Positions 19,908 to 29,445 of a stretch of 64,000 nucleotides of DNA are shown here, in pieces. Position 1 is the stretch's first letter, and every line of letters starts with the position of its first letter. A program made the position numbers and the translations under genes. Under the pieces are notes generated by a model, which saw nothing but the letters and a program-made list of their open reading frames with translations, made no database searches and was not told the DNA's origin. Source of the DNA: Gillisella terrae (GTDB taxonomy: Bacteria > Pseudomonadota > Alphaproteobacteria > Rhizobiales > Rhizobiaceae); contig NZ_SSOA01000002.1 in assembly GCF_004801395.1 (NCBI RefSeq), positions 496,001 through 560,000 of the forward strand. Direction: 5' to 3'.

Positions 19908-20369
19908 ATGAGCTTCGACCCGAACATGACCGCCAATACAGTGCCCACCGACTGGCGCGCCTACAGTGGCGTTCTGTCGCGTCGGGTTTTCGCTTTTGCC
20001 ATTGATTATGTGCTGGTGGCGGTGCTGTGCTTTCCGGCGGCAATTGCGGTCTTTTTCATCGGCGTTTTCACGCTGGGCCTTGGCTGGCTGCTCTATCCCA
20101 TTCTGTTTTTTGTCGTGGCTGGCCTTTATTTTGGCCTGTCGCTTGCCGGACGCTCGCAGGCCACCCCCGGCATGAGGGCCATGGGTATTGCCATGATCCG
20201 GCTGGATGGCGGCAAAATCGACTTTGTTACCGCCATCGCCCATCTGGCGCTGTTCTGGATTCTCAACTCAGTCCTGACACCGCTGATCCTGCTGGCCGGT
20301 CTTTTTATCGAGCGCTCAAGACTGGTGCATGATCTGTTGCTGGGCACAGCCACCATACGCACCAGTTAA
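19908..20369 (+). CDS. RDD-family membrane protein
   Basis: The 153 residues carry the RDD signature: SRRVFAFAIDYVLVA (Arg...Asp in the first helix), followed by more hydrophobic helices (TLGLGWLLYPILFFVVAGLYF; LFWILNSVLTPLILLAGLFI) and the RSQATPGMRAMGIAM loop with the second conserved region. RDD proteins are small membrane proteins; some act in ion or small-molecule transport. AAGGAG precedes ATG ATG ATG AGC; I take the third ATG (19908). It is 80 bp after hemB and precedes bpt, an order familiar from rhizobia. Confidence 0.85.
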   Translation: MSFDPNMTANTVPTDWRAYSGVLSRRVFAFAIDYVLVAVLCFPAAIAVFFIGVFTLGLGWLLYPILFFVVAGLYFGLSLAGRSQATPGMRAMGIAMIRLDGGKIDFVTAIAHLALFWILNSVLTPLILLAGLFIERSRLVHDLLLGTATIRTS

Positions 20370-20678
20370 GTGGCAGACCCAGCTTAACCAGAATCTTTTC
20401 ATGACAGCGCCGTGCGCCCTTGCTGGCCTCGGCGCTGTCGCATGTCATATGTTCTGCAAAATATAAGGCGCATGACGCTGCCAACCGGCGCTCAACGTCC
20501 AACTGCACTCTTGACGTTCCACAATCATCCTTCATTCTCATGGGAATGAAGAATCGGCCTCCCCAGCAAAGCAATCGTCACCGTTGCGAGGTGCTGTAAA
20601 TCGTCAGATATTCGTGCATAATACCGTCTTCGAAACTATCCTATGTTGAACTGCTCAACGAGGGCTTTTGGAAAACCG
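20370..20678. other. Gene-free stretch with a hairpin resembling the first half of the RIME-like repeat
   Basis: The segment at 20404-20438 has ACAGCGCCG paired with CGGCGCTGT. Its first 15 bases (ACAGCGCCGTGCGCC) match the start of the repeats at 768, 6553 and 23567, after which it diverges. This looks like a degenerate or truncated repeat and may act as a terminator for the RDD gene. No gene is seen. Confidence 0.55.
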
Positions 20679-21434
20679 ATGAACACACAGGCAACAAGCT
20701 CTCCACAGTTTTACCTGACAGCGCCGGCACCCTGCCCTTACCTGCCCGGAGAAATGGAAAGAAAAGTCTTCACCCATCTGGTCGGTGCACGGGCAACGGA
20801 AATGAATGATCTGCTGACACAAGGCGGATTTCGTCGCTCGCAGAACATTGCCTACCGCCCCGCCTGTGAAAACTGCCGCGCCTGTCTGTCGGTTCGCATC
20901 ATTGCCAAGGAATTTCGACCGAACCGCACGATGCGCAAAGTGCTGGCCGCAAACGCCGATCTGAAAAGCACGGTGTTCCCGGCCCAACCCTCCACCGAGC
21001 AGTTTTCCCTTTTTCGGCGCTATCTGGATGATCGCCATCAAGCGGGTGGCATGTCAGATATGTCGGCGCTGGATTTTGCCATTATGGTGGAAGACAGCCA
21101 TGTGAAAACCCGTGTTATTGAATACCGCCTGCCGCCTGAAGAGGATTCAGAGCGTCCGGGCGAGTTGGTGGCCGTGGCTCTCACCGACATTCTCAGTGAC
21201 GGCCTCTCCATGGTCTACTCATTTTTCAACACAGACCTCCACAAGCGTTCGCTGGGCACCTTCATGGTGCTGGACCATATCCGTCGCGCCAATGAGATGG
21301 GCCTGCCCCATGTCTACCTCGGTTATTGGGTCAATGGCTCACAAAAAATGGGCTATAAAACCCGCTTCCTGCCGCAGGAACATCTTATGAGCCAGGGCTG
21401 GACGCGCTATCAGCCCGATACCGATCCATCTTGA
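20679..21434 (+). CDS. bpt: Aspartate/glutamate leucyltransferase (Bpt)
   Basis: Bpt transfers Leu from aminoacyl-tRNA to N-terminal Asp or Glu of proteins, marking them for the ClpS/ClpAP N-end rule. The family blocks are present: [18 protein letters not shown], the cysteine-rich [18 protein letters not shown], then [13 protein letters not shown], the [16 protein letters not shown]-type motif and the [15 protein letters not shown] acetyltransferase-like core. The 251 residues are the usual length. It is the last gene of the hemB-RDD-bpt run and is followed by the convergent EAL gene. Confidence 0.9.
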   Translation: MNTQATSSPQFYLTAPAPCPYLPGEMERKVFTHLVGARATEMNDLLTQGGFRRSQNIAYRPACENCRACLSVRIIAKEFRPNRTMRKVLAANADLKSTVFPAQPSTEQFSLFRRYLDDRHQAGGMSDMSALDFAIMVEDSHVKTRVIEYRLPPEEDSERPGELVAVALTDILSDGLSMVYSFFNTDLHKRSLGTFMVLDHIRRANEMGLPHVYLGYWVNGSQKMGYKTRFLPQEHLMSQGWTRYQPDTDPS

Positions 21435-21494
21435 TCGGCAAGGCTGAAGCATCTCCTTCTCTATGATTGTCGAGCGGCCGATGGCGGCGATAAC

Positions 21495-23279
21495 TCATGC
21501 GACGGCTGAGTGAACAGGGTCTGCCGCGCGCTTTTCAAGCACCCATGCGCAAAGCGTCTCCTCAGACATCGGACGTGACAACCAGAAGCCTTGAATTTCG
21601 CTGCACCCCATAATCTGCAAAAGATCAGCAGCCTCTCGCGTTTCGACGCCCTCCGCCACCACGTCATAGCCCAGACTATGGGAAAGTTTGATCATCGATT
21701 CGACCAGCACGCGCTCGCGATGGCCCTGCAGCATGTCGGCCACGAAAGTACGATCGATTTTCACCACATTGGCGGGCAATTTTTGCATGTAGGAGAGATT
21801 ACTATAGCCGGTACCAAAATCATCAATGGCAATGCGCACTCCAAGATCGGAAATTCGCTGCATCACCTCACACGACTTCTCTTTTTCCGCCATAACAGCA
21901 GTTTCGGTCAGCTCAAACTCAATCTGTTTTGGCGAAACGCCATGGTAGGCGAGCTTTTCAACCAGCAGATCAAAGAAATCGGGCTCATTGAGATTAACGG
22001 CGGAGATATTGATCGAGAGACGCAAATCAAAGCCCTTTTGATGCCATCGGGCCAGTTGGAGCAGAGATTGATCAATCACCCAGGCGCTCAACTGACGTAT
22101 AAGGCCGGATGCCTCAATCACGGGTACAAATTCTGCCGGAGAAATACTGCCGAATTCGGGATGAATCCAGCGCAGCAGCGCTTCTGCACTCTCGACCCGT
22201 CCCGTGATGCAAGATAATCTCGGCTGAAACACCAGATGCAATTGATTGTCCTCAGCCAATGCTTTTGGAAAATCACTCAGAATACGGAAATTTCGTTGAT
22301 GCCATAAATCATGCGTGGCGGAATAGAACGCAATCCCGGTTTCACTGTTGCGGGCGTCCTGCACAGCACTTTGGAGTGCGCGCAATGCATCTTCCGGCGA
22401 CGTTTCGCCGGGATCGAAAGACATAACGCCAATGGAAGGCGTCATTGTCATGCGCAGGTCGGACACCTCTCCAACCTCACGCAAAAGTCGCTCCAGCACC
22501 GGAATGCAGCTTTCAGGCGTGGCATTTTCGGGCGCAAAAACAGCGAATTGCATCGGACCGATTTGATAGGCAGTCCGCTCATCACCAATCCGATCACGCA
22601 AAAAAGCCGCCACAGCGGCCACAATCCCATCAACATGGCTTGGCCCCAGCACCCGCGACAAGCGGTCGAACTGCATGGTCTGGGCCAGATCCAGACAACT
22701 AAGCAACCGAGGCGTTCCCGCCGCGTGGATTTGCATATCCCGAAGATCACTGAAAAGCTGATAGCGGTTTGGCAAACCGCTCATGGCTTCAATGCGCCCC
22801 ACGGCATGTTGCATTTCAACCTGATCCATGACCATCGCCGCAAGATCCGTCAGCACAGCCATTTGCTGCGCCTCAATCACATGCGGCTGGGTATCCAGCA
22901 CACAAAGCGCCCCAAGACCGTAACCGTCCGGCGTGATCAGCGGCACGCCCGCATAAAAGCGAATACCCGCCTGCCCCAAAGGACTGTCTACGTAGTAAGG
23001 GTGCTTTTGAAAATCGCCAACCACAAGAGGTTTGCAGGTTTCTGCCACTTCGGCGCAAGGCGCTTTGAAACGCGGGATCTCTCTATGATCCAAGCCGACG
23101 CTGGATTTGAACCATTGCCGATCAACATCGGTGAGCGATACCGCCGCAATCGGCAAGCCGAAATACTTTGCGACAATACGGGTGATACGATCAAAACACT
23201 CACTGGACAGCGTATCCAGTATTTTCAGATTGCGCAGACTTGCCAGTCTCGAAGATTCACGTGCTTCTGCGATCCTCAT
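21495..23279 (-). CDS. GAF / degenerate GGDEF / EAL protein (putative c-di-GMP phosphodiesterase)
   Basis: Three domains follow in order. An N-terminal GAF (about residues 18-155: FDRITRIVAKYFGLP, PCAEVAETCKPLVVGD, FYAGVPLITPDGYGLGALCVLD). A GGDEF-like domain (about 160-325) starts canonically with MSGLPNRYQLF, but the active-site loop reads IGPMQFAVFAPE instead of GGDEF, so it should not make c-di-GMP. An EAL domain (about 335-580) keeps the metal and catalytic residues: AEALLRW, NISAVNL, FELTETAV, DDFGTGYSNL, KIDRTFV, VAEGVETRE and QGFWLSRP. It should therefore degrade c-di-GMP, perhaps under control of a ligand bound by GAF. No membrane segment or signal peptide is seen. The start is at 23279 (MRIAEARESSR). 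Confidence 0.88.
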   Translation of the reverse strand: MRIAEARESSRLASLRNLKILDTLSSECFDRITRIVAKYFGLPIAAVSLTDVDRQWFKSSVGLDHREIPRFKAPCAEVAETCKPLVVGDFQKHPYYVDSPLGQAGIRFYAGVPLITPDGYGLGALCVLDTQPHVIEAQQMAVLTDLAAMVMDQVEMQHAVGRIEAMSGLPNRYQLFSDLRDMQIHAAGTPRLLSCLDLAQTMQFDRLSRVLGPSHVDGIVAAVAAFLRDRIGDERTAYQIGPMQFAVFAPENATPESCIPVLERLLREVGEVSDLRMTMTPSIGVMSFDPGETSPEDALRALQSAVQDARNSETGIAFYSATHDLWHQRNFRILSDFPKALAEDNQLHLVFQPRLSCITGRVESAEALLRWIHPEFGSISPAEFVPVIEASGLIRQLSAWVIDQSLLQLARWHQKGFDLRLSINISAVNLNEPDFFDLLVEKLAYHGVSPKQIEFELTETAVMAEKEKSCEVMQRISDLGVRIAIDDFGTGYSNLSYMQKLPANVVKIDRTFVADMLQGHRERVLVESMIKLSHSLGYDVVAEGVETREAADLLQIMGCSEIQGFWLSRPMSEETLCAWVLEKRAADPVHSAVA

Positions 23280-23741
23280 TGTTTACACCACCCTCAAAAT
23301 CCAAGAACGTCAATAGATCGCTATGGCACTCTGCGGCCAGCACAATGCTGGTCCGTTCAAATTTGAGAAGGATATGGAGCATTACCCCTTAAATAATAGG
23401 GGTTATCTCGCCTAATACGGCTGCTTTTCGGATATTACGGAGATATTAGTGAACAACTATATAATTTCGATGATCCAAATCGATCAAAGATGAAAGTTTT
23501 GCAGACTACAAAAGCGTTGAAACGCCGCATTTATCCGACATGCAGCGCCTCAATGCCATAACACTCTACAGCGCCTCTCACCATATGTGGCGCACAAAGG
23601 ACGCTGTAGCACTTTTAAGCTGCTGCATAATTTTCTCCTTAAATCCACTCCGATTTAAGGAATTATGCAGTAACAATGACGAGCCAGTTGAGCCGCGAAA
23701 CAATCAGTATTTCGCCCAAAACAGCAGGCCTTCTTTGGTGC
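23280..23741. other. Gene-free stretch with a small palindrome and repeat copy 3
   Basis: The region separates the EAL gene start from the 3' end of the methyltransferase gene. A palindrome ACCCCT(taaataat)AGGGGT lies at 23384-23403, about 105 bp upstream of the EAL start codon, and could be an operator. The repeat copy occupies 23567-23672. No gene is seen. Confidence 0.55.
23567..23672. repeat. RIME-like two-palindrome intergenic repeat, copy 3 (diverged)
   Basis: The same order of two hairpins as copies 1 and 2, but diverged: the first hairpin reads ACAGCGCCTCTCACC with a TGGCGCAC arm, and the left arm of the second hairpin has a TTTTCTCC interruption (CTGCATAATTTTCTCCTTAAAT) while its right arm is unchanged. 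The asymmetric drift suggests an older copy. It is about 70 bp downstream of the stop of the minus-strand methyltransferase gene. Confidence 0.7.
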
Positions 23742-24788
23742 TCAGCCAATCTTGCGCATGAAGCCATACACAATATTGCGGTTTTCGCCAAAGCGCACAA
23801 AGCAATCAAACACGCCGTCATCCGTGCTTGCACGCATGATGCGCCACATGTCTTCCTCTGTGCGCAGCAACAGAGCCCAATTCATGAATGTTTCCATATA
23901 GCCATCGGCGATAATGTCTTCAGAAAAATTCGCAAACATGAACACGCCATTGGGCTTGAGCATTTGCAGGCATTTGCGGGTCAGCTTGATGGAGACCTTG
24001 TCGTTCAAATAATCATACAGGCCAGCGGCATAGACAAAATCGAAGGTGCCGAGATCATGCGCGTTGGTGAGCAGGCTGCGCACAGAACCGTCGACTGCTT
24101 CAATACAGGTATCCGCGAAATCACGCCGGATAGAACCAATGCTCATCGGATCTTGATCCAGCGCCACCCAACGTTTGATCCTTTGTTGATGAAGGGCGAC
24201 AGAGTTGTTTGCTTCGCGCAAGTGACCTGCGGCAATTGTCAGAATTTCGGCATCGCCGCCGCGAGAACCGGCAATTTCATCAATATGCTGCGTCAGAAGA
24301 TCACGACGTTCACGCACCGCCCTGGATGCCGACGAATTCCGATTGACTTCATAGAGCGCAAGACCAGTGGGGGTGGATTTGGCAATTTCATCGTTGAGGC
24401 TCGGATGCCCATAGATGAAGTCAATCAATTGTGCATCGCCAGAATAGCCACGTGGCTTCACAAAAGACCAACGTGTGAAAGGATCCTGTAGAAAATAGCT
24501 GGCAATGGGATGGCTTTGCGCAAGTGCTATCAGATGTTGCCAAATGGCCGGCGACGACTTTGCGCGCAAAGCATGAAGGCCCGCACCAAGCATGCCATGG
24601 ATTTGATCAGGCTCCATCTGTTTTTCAATTTGCTGACCTGCTAAATTGAGGATGATCGCAAGTTCTGACTCAGCCGCGAGCTTATCACGCTCATTCACGG
24701 GATTACTTTTGATGGATAAAATTTCTGCGGCAATCGAACGTGGCGTGACAAGACTTTGCCCATCCAATAACACGTCAACAGACTTCAT
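23742..24788 (-). CDS. SAM-dependent methyltransferase-like protein, possibly PhcB-type
   Basis: The 348-residue protein has a helical N-terminal third (to about residue 105), then WSFVKPRGYSGDAQLIDFIY, then a Rossmann-like part: ILTIAAGHLREA in the SAM motif-I position, RWVALDQDP as the acidic strand end, and FDFVYAAGLYDYLND as motif IV, followed by LKPNGVFMFANFSED. The KPRGYSGD and AGLYDYL motifs recall proteins annotated as PhcB-type (3-hydroxypalmitic acid methyl ester synthesis in Ralstonia), but this comparison is from memory. The true substrate is unknown. I use the ATG at 24788; a GTG three codons upstream is also in frame. It is transcribed away from the GGDEF-EAL gene at 25121, and a shared divergent promoter region is likely. 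Confidence 0.6.
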   Translation of the reverse strand: MKSVDVLLDGQSLVTPRSIAAEILSIKSNPVNERDKLAAESELAIILNLAGQQIEKQMEPDQIHGMLGAGLHALRAKSSPAIWQHLIALAQSHPIASYFLQDPFTRWSFVKPRGYSGDAQLIDFIYGHPSLNDEIAKSTPTGLALYEVNRNSSASRAVRERRDLLTQHIDEIAGSRGGDAEILTIAAGHLREANNSVALHQQRIKRWVALDQDPMSIGSIRRDFADTCIEAVDGSVRSLLTNAHDLGTFDFVYAAGLYDYLNDKVSIKLTRKCLQMLKPNGVFMFANFSEDIIADGYMETFMNWALLLRTEEDMWRIMRASTDDGVFDCFVRFGENRNIVYGFMRKIG

Positions 24789-25120
24789 ATTTAACACACC
24801 TTTAATATAGATGATCAGATGTTAATAACATTGCTATAGAATTATTAATTCTTTGTTAACCATAGAAACTGATTCGTCATAACACGTCTAGTGCCACCAG
24901 GTCTGCGACAATAGAATTAATTGAGAAATATCCGAGATATCAGCACGTACAACACTATGTTTTCCACCCAAGGTACATAGATTTATCTCGACGCTGTTTT
25001 ATTAAGAACGAATATTAAAATCTCTAAATTTTTAAATGAAAAACTTTCAATGCACCGAGTATTCGAGTGACACGTTTGAGAGAATGAGCTTTATTACTTC
25101 TATTCAATCAGCGAGAATCG
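24789..25120. other. AT-rich divergent promoter region
   Basis: These 332 bp between the methyltransferase gene and the GGDEF-EAL gene are visibly more AT-rich than the flanking genes and hold no coding frame. I see several TTAAC/ATTAAT stretches but no convincing operator. It presumably drives both genes. Confidence 0.5.
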
Positions 25121-27097
25121 ATGGAAACCAGCATGATTGATGGACGACGCGGCCCAGGCCTTACGGATCGGCGTGAAATTCTAGACAAAGAGCGGAATGC
25201 CGAAATCGTGAAGCTTTATAAAGATCAGACACAATCCGACCGCATCGGTTCAGCCCGCAAAGGCCTGTGGGAGGGTGCATTTATCTATCTGGCATTTTCG
25301 ATCACAGATATTTTGCTGCTTCCTGATGTCGCTAAAACGGTTATCATCAGCCGCATCACGATTTGCGTTATTGGCCTTTTGATTATGGAGCTGCTGTTCT
25401 TCATCAAGGTCAAATCAAACACCATGGATATCACCTGCGCCATGGCACTGGTGATCAGCTACGTGGCATGGCTTTACCCTGCCGCAATGACCCAGCAGGC
25501 CGATCACTTCCGCTATTACATGGTTTTTGGCAGCCTGTTCATGATGAGCGCCAACCTGTTTTTCGGCTTTGATATTGTCTTGTCGATCATCACATCGACA
25601 TGCGTACTTGGGCTGTTTTTCCTCGCGCTGTTTTATCTGGCACCCGTTGATAGCGGATATGTGCTGGCGTTTGGCACGTTCTACGTCGCCTGTTTTGCAT
25701 TCACCAGCTATATCAACCTCCGGCTCAACAGAGAGCGCTTTCATGTCTATCTGAACGCATTGGAAGCGAAAAAGCAAAACAGCGAAGCGACAGAACGCGG
25801 CAAGGCGCTGCTGCGCCTGTCCAACACCGATTATTTGACCGGCGTGGATAACCGCCGCGCGATTGATCAACGCCTGCGCGACAGCTGGAATGATTGGCAA
25901 AACGACGCGATTGGTTTCGGAGTCATTCTGGTCGATGTGGATTTTTTCAAGAAATATAACGATTTCTACGGCCATCAGGCCGGGGACCATTGCCTTGTGT
26001 TGATCGCCAACACCTTGAAGAATGCTTTGGTGCCCTTCAACGCCTCGCTCGGCCGCTATGGCGGAGAGGAATTTATTGTTATTGCGCCAACCGCAAACCG
26101 TGAAGACATGATGCAATTGGCCGAAATGATCCGCCAGACTGTCGAAAATATGGTGCTGTCCCACGACCAGCGCAAAGATGGTCTCACCATCGTCACAGTC
26201 AGTGTCGGTGCCTCATTCACGCGTGAACAACGCGATTCAAGGCTTGAAAAACTCATCACCGAAGCCGACCGCGCACTGTACTCCGCCAAAGCCAATGGCC
26301 GTAACTGTGTGCGCCTGTTCGATCCGACCGATCCTCTGACCAGCGATGACAACGAACATATTGCAGCGCTTTTGCGCGTCGCCATCACTAACAATCTGGT
26401 GTCGCTGGTCTATCAGCCCATTCTGAACGTCAAGACCGGCCAGCTTGAAGCCGCCGAAGCATTGATGCGGTTGAAATTGCTGGACGGAACGCCAGTATCG
26501 CCTGTTACTTTCATCCCCATCGCAGAGCGCACTGGCTCTATTCTCGATCTTGGTCTGTGGAGCATTCGGCAAGCCTGCACCGATATTCTTGTTCCGTCTG
26601 CAGCCCCAATGGTGAGCGTCAATGTATCTCCCATCCAGCTCAAGTCCAAAGGTTTCGCCGCAAAAGTGAGCGCGATTCTGGCTGAAACCGGGGTGGATGG
26701 CCATCGCCTTGCTTTTGAGATTACTGAGGGCATCAATATGGATCATCAGTCCGTCATTTTGCGCTGTATCAAGGATCTGGAAGCGCAAGGCATAAAGATA
26801 TGGCTTGATGATTTTGGCACCGGCTTTGCTGGCTTGTCGTGGCTGCGGCTGTTCAATTTCGACACCGTGAAAATTGACCGTTCCTTCCTGCAAGACTGCC
26901 ACACGGACCACGGCCGCTCGTTGCTGCGCGACATCATCAGCCTGCTGCGCCACCGTGGTCATAAAATTCTGATGGAAGGCATTGAAACAGAAGAGCAGCT
27001 GAAGCTGATGCAGCAGCTCAAGATCGATTATGTCCAAGGCTACCATCTCGGCCGCCCTACCCCCTTGGCAGCCTTCCGGTCGCGATTGGCGGCCTGA
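25121..27097 (+). CDS. Membrane-bound GGDEF-EAL protein (dual c-di-GMP domain)
   Basis: A 658-residue protein. Residues about 45-205 form roughly six membrane helices (for example AFIYLAFSITDILLL, ISRITICVIGLLIMELLFF, IITSTCVLGLFFLALFYL). The GGDEF domain (about 225-400) is intact: LTGVDNRRAIDQRL, VILVDVDFFKKYND and GRYGGEEFIVI, so diguanylate cyclase activity is possible. The EAL domain (about 415-655) also keeps its motifs: AEALMRL, NVSPIQL, FEITEGI, DDFGTGFAGLSW, KIDRSFL and MEGIETEEQL. It may be a cyclase, a phosphodiesterase, or a switch between the two. The ATG at 25121 is taken; 25133 (MIDGRRGPG) is possible. Confidence 0.9.
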   Translation: METSMIDGRRGPGLTDRREILDKERNAEIVKLYKDQTQSDRIGSARKGLWEGAFIYLAFSITDILLLPDVAKTVIISRITICVIGLLIMELLFFIKVKSNTMDITCAMALVISYVAWLYPAAMTQQADHFRYYMVFGSLFMMSANLFFGFDIVLSIITSTCVLGLFFLALFYLAPVDSGYVLAFGTFYVACFAFTSYINLRLNRERFHVYLNALEAKKQNSEATERGKALLRLSNTDYLTGVDNRRAIDQRLRDSWNDWQNDAIGFGVILVDVDFFKKYNDFYGHQAGDHCLVLIANTLKNALVPFNASLGRYGGEEFIVIAPTANREDMMQLAEMIRQTVENMVLSHDQRKDGLTIVTVSVGASFTREQRDSRLEKLITEADRALYSAKANGRNCVRLFDPTDPLTSDDNEHIAALLRVAITNNLVSLVYQPILNVKTGQLEAAEALMRLKLLDGTPVSPVTFIPIAERTGSILDLGLWSIRQACTDILVPSAAPMVSVNVSPIQLKSKGFAAKVSAILAETGVDGHRLAFEITEGINMDHQSVILRCIKDLEAQGIKIWLDDFGTGFAGLSWLRLFNFDTVKIDRSFLQDCHTDHGRSLLRDIISLLRHRGHKILMEGIETEEQLKLMQQLKIDYVQGYHLGRPTPLAAFRSRLAA

Positions 27098-27340
27098 AGC
27101 CTGTCGCATTTAACTGTCCTCAATCGAACGCGACATGCTTTAGAATTTGTTAACCATGACATTTAGCGCATCATAAACAACAAATGTAATGACTTTATAA
27201 TATTCATTTTTCCTTCAATATTCCTCTCAATAACTGGGTCACTGAAACACGCGATTGATGCGAGAACCTTCGTGCAAGGAAGCGATCTCTGCCCGCAATC
27301 GATAAGACCAAACCCTTTGGACACTTTAGAGGAATTCAAC

Positions 27341-29266
27341 ATGTCTTTATACACCAGTCTCAAGCCCTCCTCTAAAGCTCGTTTCGCGATTGCAGAAATC
27401 AATAGCCTGACGCGCACAATGGCCAATGGAGATATTTCGTCCCGTTTGAGGACAGAATTGGCCACAGGCGACGCGAAAGAGTTGCTGGAGGCTGTCAACA
27501 CGCTTCTCGACATGGCGACGGCCCCAACCCATACACTCAGCGGTGCCGTAAACCGCATGGCGGCCGAGCATGATATGGGCGACATTGATGCGATTATCCC
27601 CGTTTCAGCATTCAAGGGTGAAATTGCTGAAATGGCGCATAATATCAACGAGTTGGTACGCAGCCATATCGCCGTCAAAAAGAAAGCAATGGCCTGCATC
27701 AGGGAGTTCGGAGAGGGTAATTTTGAGGCCGAGCTGGAGCGTTTTCCTGGGAAAAAGGCCTTTATTAACGACACAGTCGAGACTCTGCGCGGCAATCTCA
27801 AGGGCTTTATTGCCGAGATGAATCATATGTCTGCCGAACATGACAAGGGTGATATCGACGTCTTTGTGCCAGTCGAGCGTTTCAAAGGTGACTTTGCCGT
27901 GATGGCCAAAGGCGTGAACACCATGGTCACCGGCCACATCGCGGTGAAAAAGAAAGCGATGGCCTGTATCAAGCAATTTAGTGAAGGCAATTTCGAGGCA
28001 ACGCTTGAGCAATTCCCCGGTAAAAAAGCATTTATCAATGAAACCGTTGAAACGCTGAGAAGCAACCTCAAAGACATTGTGACCGAAATTCATCGCCTGA
28101 TCGTTGCCTCCACTGCGGGGCGGTTGAGCGAAAGAGGGGATGCAGAGCGCTTTGTTGGCGATTTTGGCAAAATGGTTACGGGTATCAATGGGATGCTGGA
28201 TGCCATTTTACTGCCTATTGGCGAGGGCAATCGCGTTCTTAACCTCGTCGCAGCAGGAAATTTGACAGAGCATGTGACCATCACCTGCGAAGGCGACCAT
28301 CAGAGGATGAAAGACGCCGTCAATTCGTTGGTTGATAATTTGACGCGCTTCGCGGTCAGCGTCTCCAACGCAGCAGATCAGGTCACCAGCGGCAGTCAGG
28401 AGCTTTCCTCCTCGTCGGAACAACTCTCGCAAGGTGCCACAGAGCAAGCCGCAGCCACCGAAGAGGCCTCGGCCTCCATGGAACAAATGGCTGGCAATAT
28501 CAAACAGAACGCTGACAACGCCTCTCAGACCGAAAAAATTGCACGCCAATCCGCAAAAGACGCTGAAATCTCAGGCGAGGCCGTGGAGAAGGCTGTTACG
28601 GCCATGCGCACGATTGCCGAGAAAATCTCTATTGTGCAGGAAATTGCCCGGCAGACCGATCTTCTGGCCCTCAATGCAGCCGTGGAAGCGGCGCGCGCTG
28701 GAGAGCATGGCAAGGGCTTTGCCGTTGTTGCCTCGGAAGTGCGCAAGCTTGCCGAGCGCTCGCAGGCAGCCGCTGGCGAAATCAGTGGCCTGTCCGCAGA
28801 TACAGTCAAGGCAGCGACCTCGGCTGGGGAGATGCTGCACCGCCTGGTGCCCGATATTCGCAAAACAGCAGAACTCGTCTCCGAAATTTCGGCAGCCTGC
28901 CGGGAACAGGATCTGGGTGCCTCGCAAATCAATGAGGCGATCCAACAACTGGACAAGGTGACGCAGCAAACCGCCAGCGCCTCCGAACAGATGTCGGCCA
29001 CCTCAGAAGAATTGACGGCTCAAGCCGAGGAACTGCAATCGGCCCTCACCTTTTTCCAGACAGCAAACGCCAGTCACGGCCGCACCAACCCGTCGCAACC
29101 CAGTGCCGCCCAACTGCGCACCGCTGTTTCCACCAAGCCAACGCGAAAGCCTGCCCCGGCACAGACAGTCCCTGCGCAACAGGCACGCGCCAAAGGCTTT
29201 GCCCTCGACATGGCCATGGGCGGCCCCGACTCGGAAGATCGGTACTTTAATCAGGGCAATTCCTGA
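27341..29266 (+). CDS. Soluble methyl-accepting chemotaxis protein with tandem duplicated sensor units
   Basis: The 641-residue receptor has no hydrophobic segment long enough to cross the membrane. The N-terminal half holds two nearly identical units, residues 71-154 and 161-244, exactly 90 residues apart, sharing [37 protein letters not shown] and TVETLR.NLK. A third, more diverged HAMP-like pair follows ([38 protein letters not shown]). The C-terminal signalling hairpin (about 350-580) has the canonical tip [21 protein letters not shown] and [16 protein letters not shown], which contacts CheA/CheW. The tail (YFNQGNS) lacks the CheR-binding pentapeptide. AGAGGAATTCAAC precedes the ATG. I infer a cytoplasmic chemoreceptor sensing an intracellular cue. 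Confidence 0.9.
   Translation: MSLYTSLKPSSKARFAIAEINSLTRTMANGDISSRLRTELATGDAKELLEAVNTLLDMATAPTHTLSGAVNRMAAEHDMGDIDAIIPVSAFKGEIAEMAHNINELVRSHIAVKKKAMACIREFGEGNFEAELERFPGKKAFINDTVETLRGNLKGFIAEMNHMSAEHDKGDIDVFVPVERFKGDFAVMAKGVNTMVTGHIAVKKKAMACIKQFSEGNFEATLEQFPGKKAFINETVETLRSNLKDIVTEIHRLIVASTAGRLSERGDAERFVGDFGKMVTGINGMLDAILLPIGEGNRVLNLVAAGNLTEHVTITCEGDHQRMKDAVNSLVDNLTRFAVSVSNAADQVTSGSQELSSSSEQLSQGATEQAAATEEASASMEQMAGNIKQNADNASQTEKIARQSAKDAEISGEAVEKAVTAMRTIAEKISIVQEIARQTDLLALNAAVEAARAGEHGKGFAVVASEVRKLAERSQAAAGEISGLSADTVKAATSAGEMLHRLVPDIRKTAELVSEISAACREQDLGASQINEAIQQLDKVTQQTASASEQMSATSEELTAQAEELQSALTFFQTANASHGRTNPSQPSAAQLRTAVSTKPTRKPAPAQTVPAQQARAKGFALDMAMGGPDSEDRYFNQGNS
27551..28090 (+). repeat. 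270-bp in-frame tandem duplication in the chemoreceptor gene
   Basis: Codons 71-160 and 161-250 encode two closely similar 90-residue units. Both DNA copies share long stretches such as AAAAAGAAAGCRATGGCCTG and GGYAATTTYGAGGC. Similarity at DNA level with scattered silent differences shows the duplication is not very recent. Confidence 0.85.
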
Positions 29267-29318
29267 GACGGCCACGCAGAGAAAACAGCTTTTTGTATCC
29301 TCTGCGGTTTTCAACTCA

Positions 29319-29357
29319 CACAAAAGGGCGCGCCATATGCTGGCGCGCCCTTTTGTG
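29319..29357. terminator. Strong bidirectional terminator between MCP and parC
   Basis: CACAAAAGGGCGCGCCA and its exact inverse form a 17-bp stem around TATGC, with A and T runs on the two sides. It lies between the convergent chemoreceptor and parC genes and can serve both. Confidence 0.92.
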
Positions 29358-29445
29358 CTTAAAAATCAAATAAGTCTTCGTTTTAACAGTTTGACAGCAT
29401 CCCGCTGGCCATCGGTGATGCAATTTCCTGCATTCGCCCGTTGAT

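Noticed and set aside
20404-20438. Full fourth copy of the two-hairpin repeat
   Set aside because: Only the first 15 bases and the stem ends match; the second hairpin is absent. I list it only as a fragment.
22311-23366. Open frame of 351 codons antisense to the EAL gene
   Set aside because: Residue composition (Arg/His/Asn-rich) is typical of antisense frames, and the EAL protein on the other strand has clear motifs.
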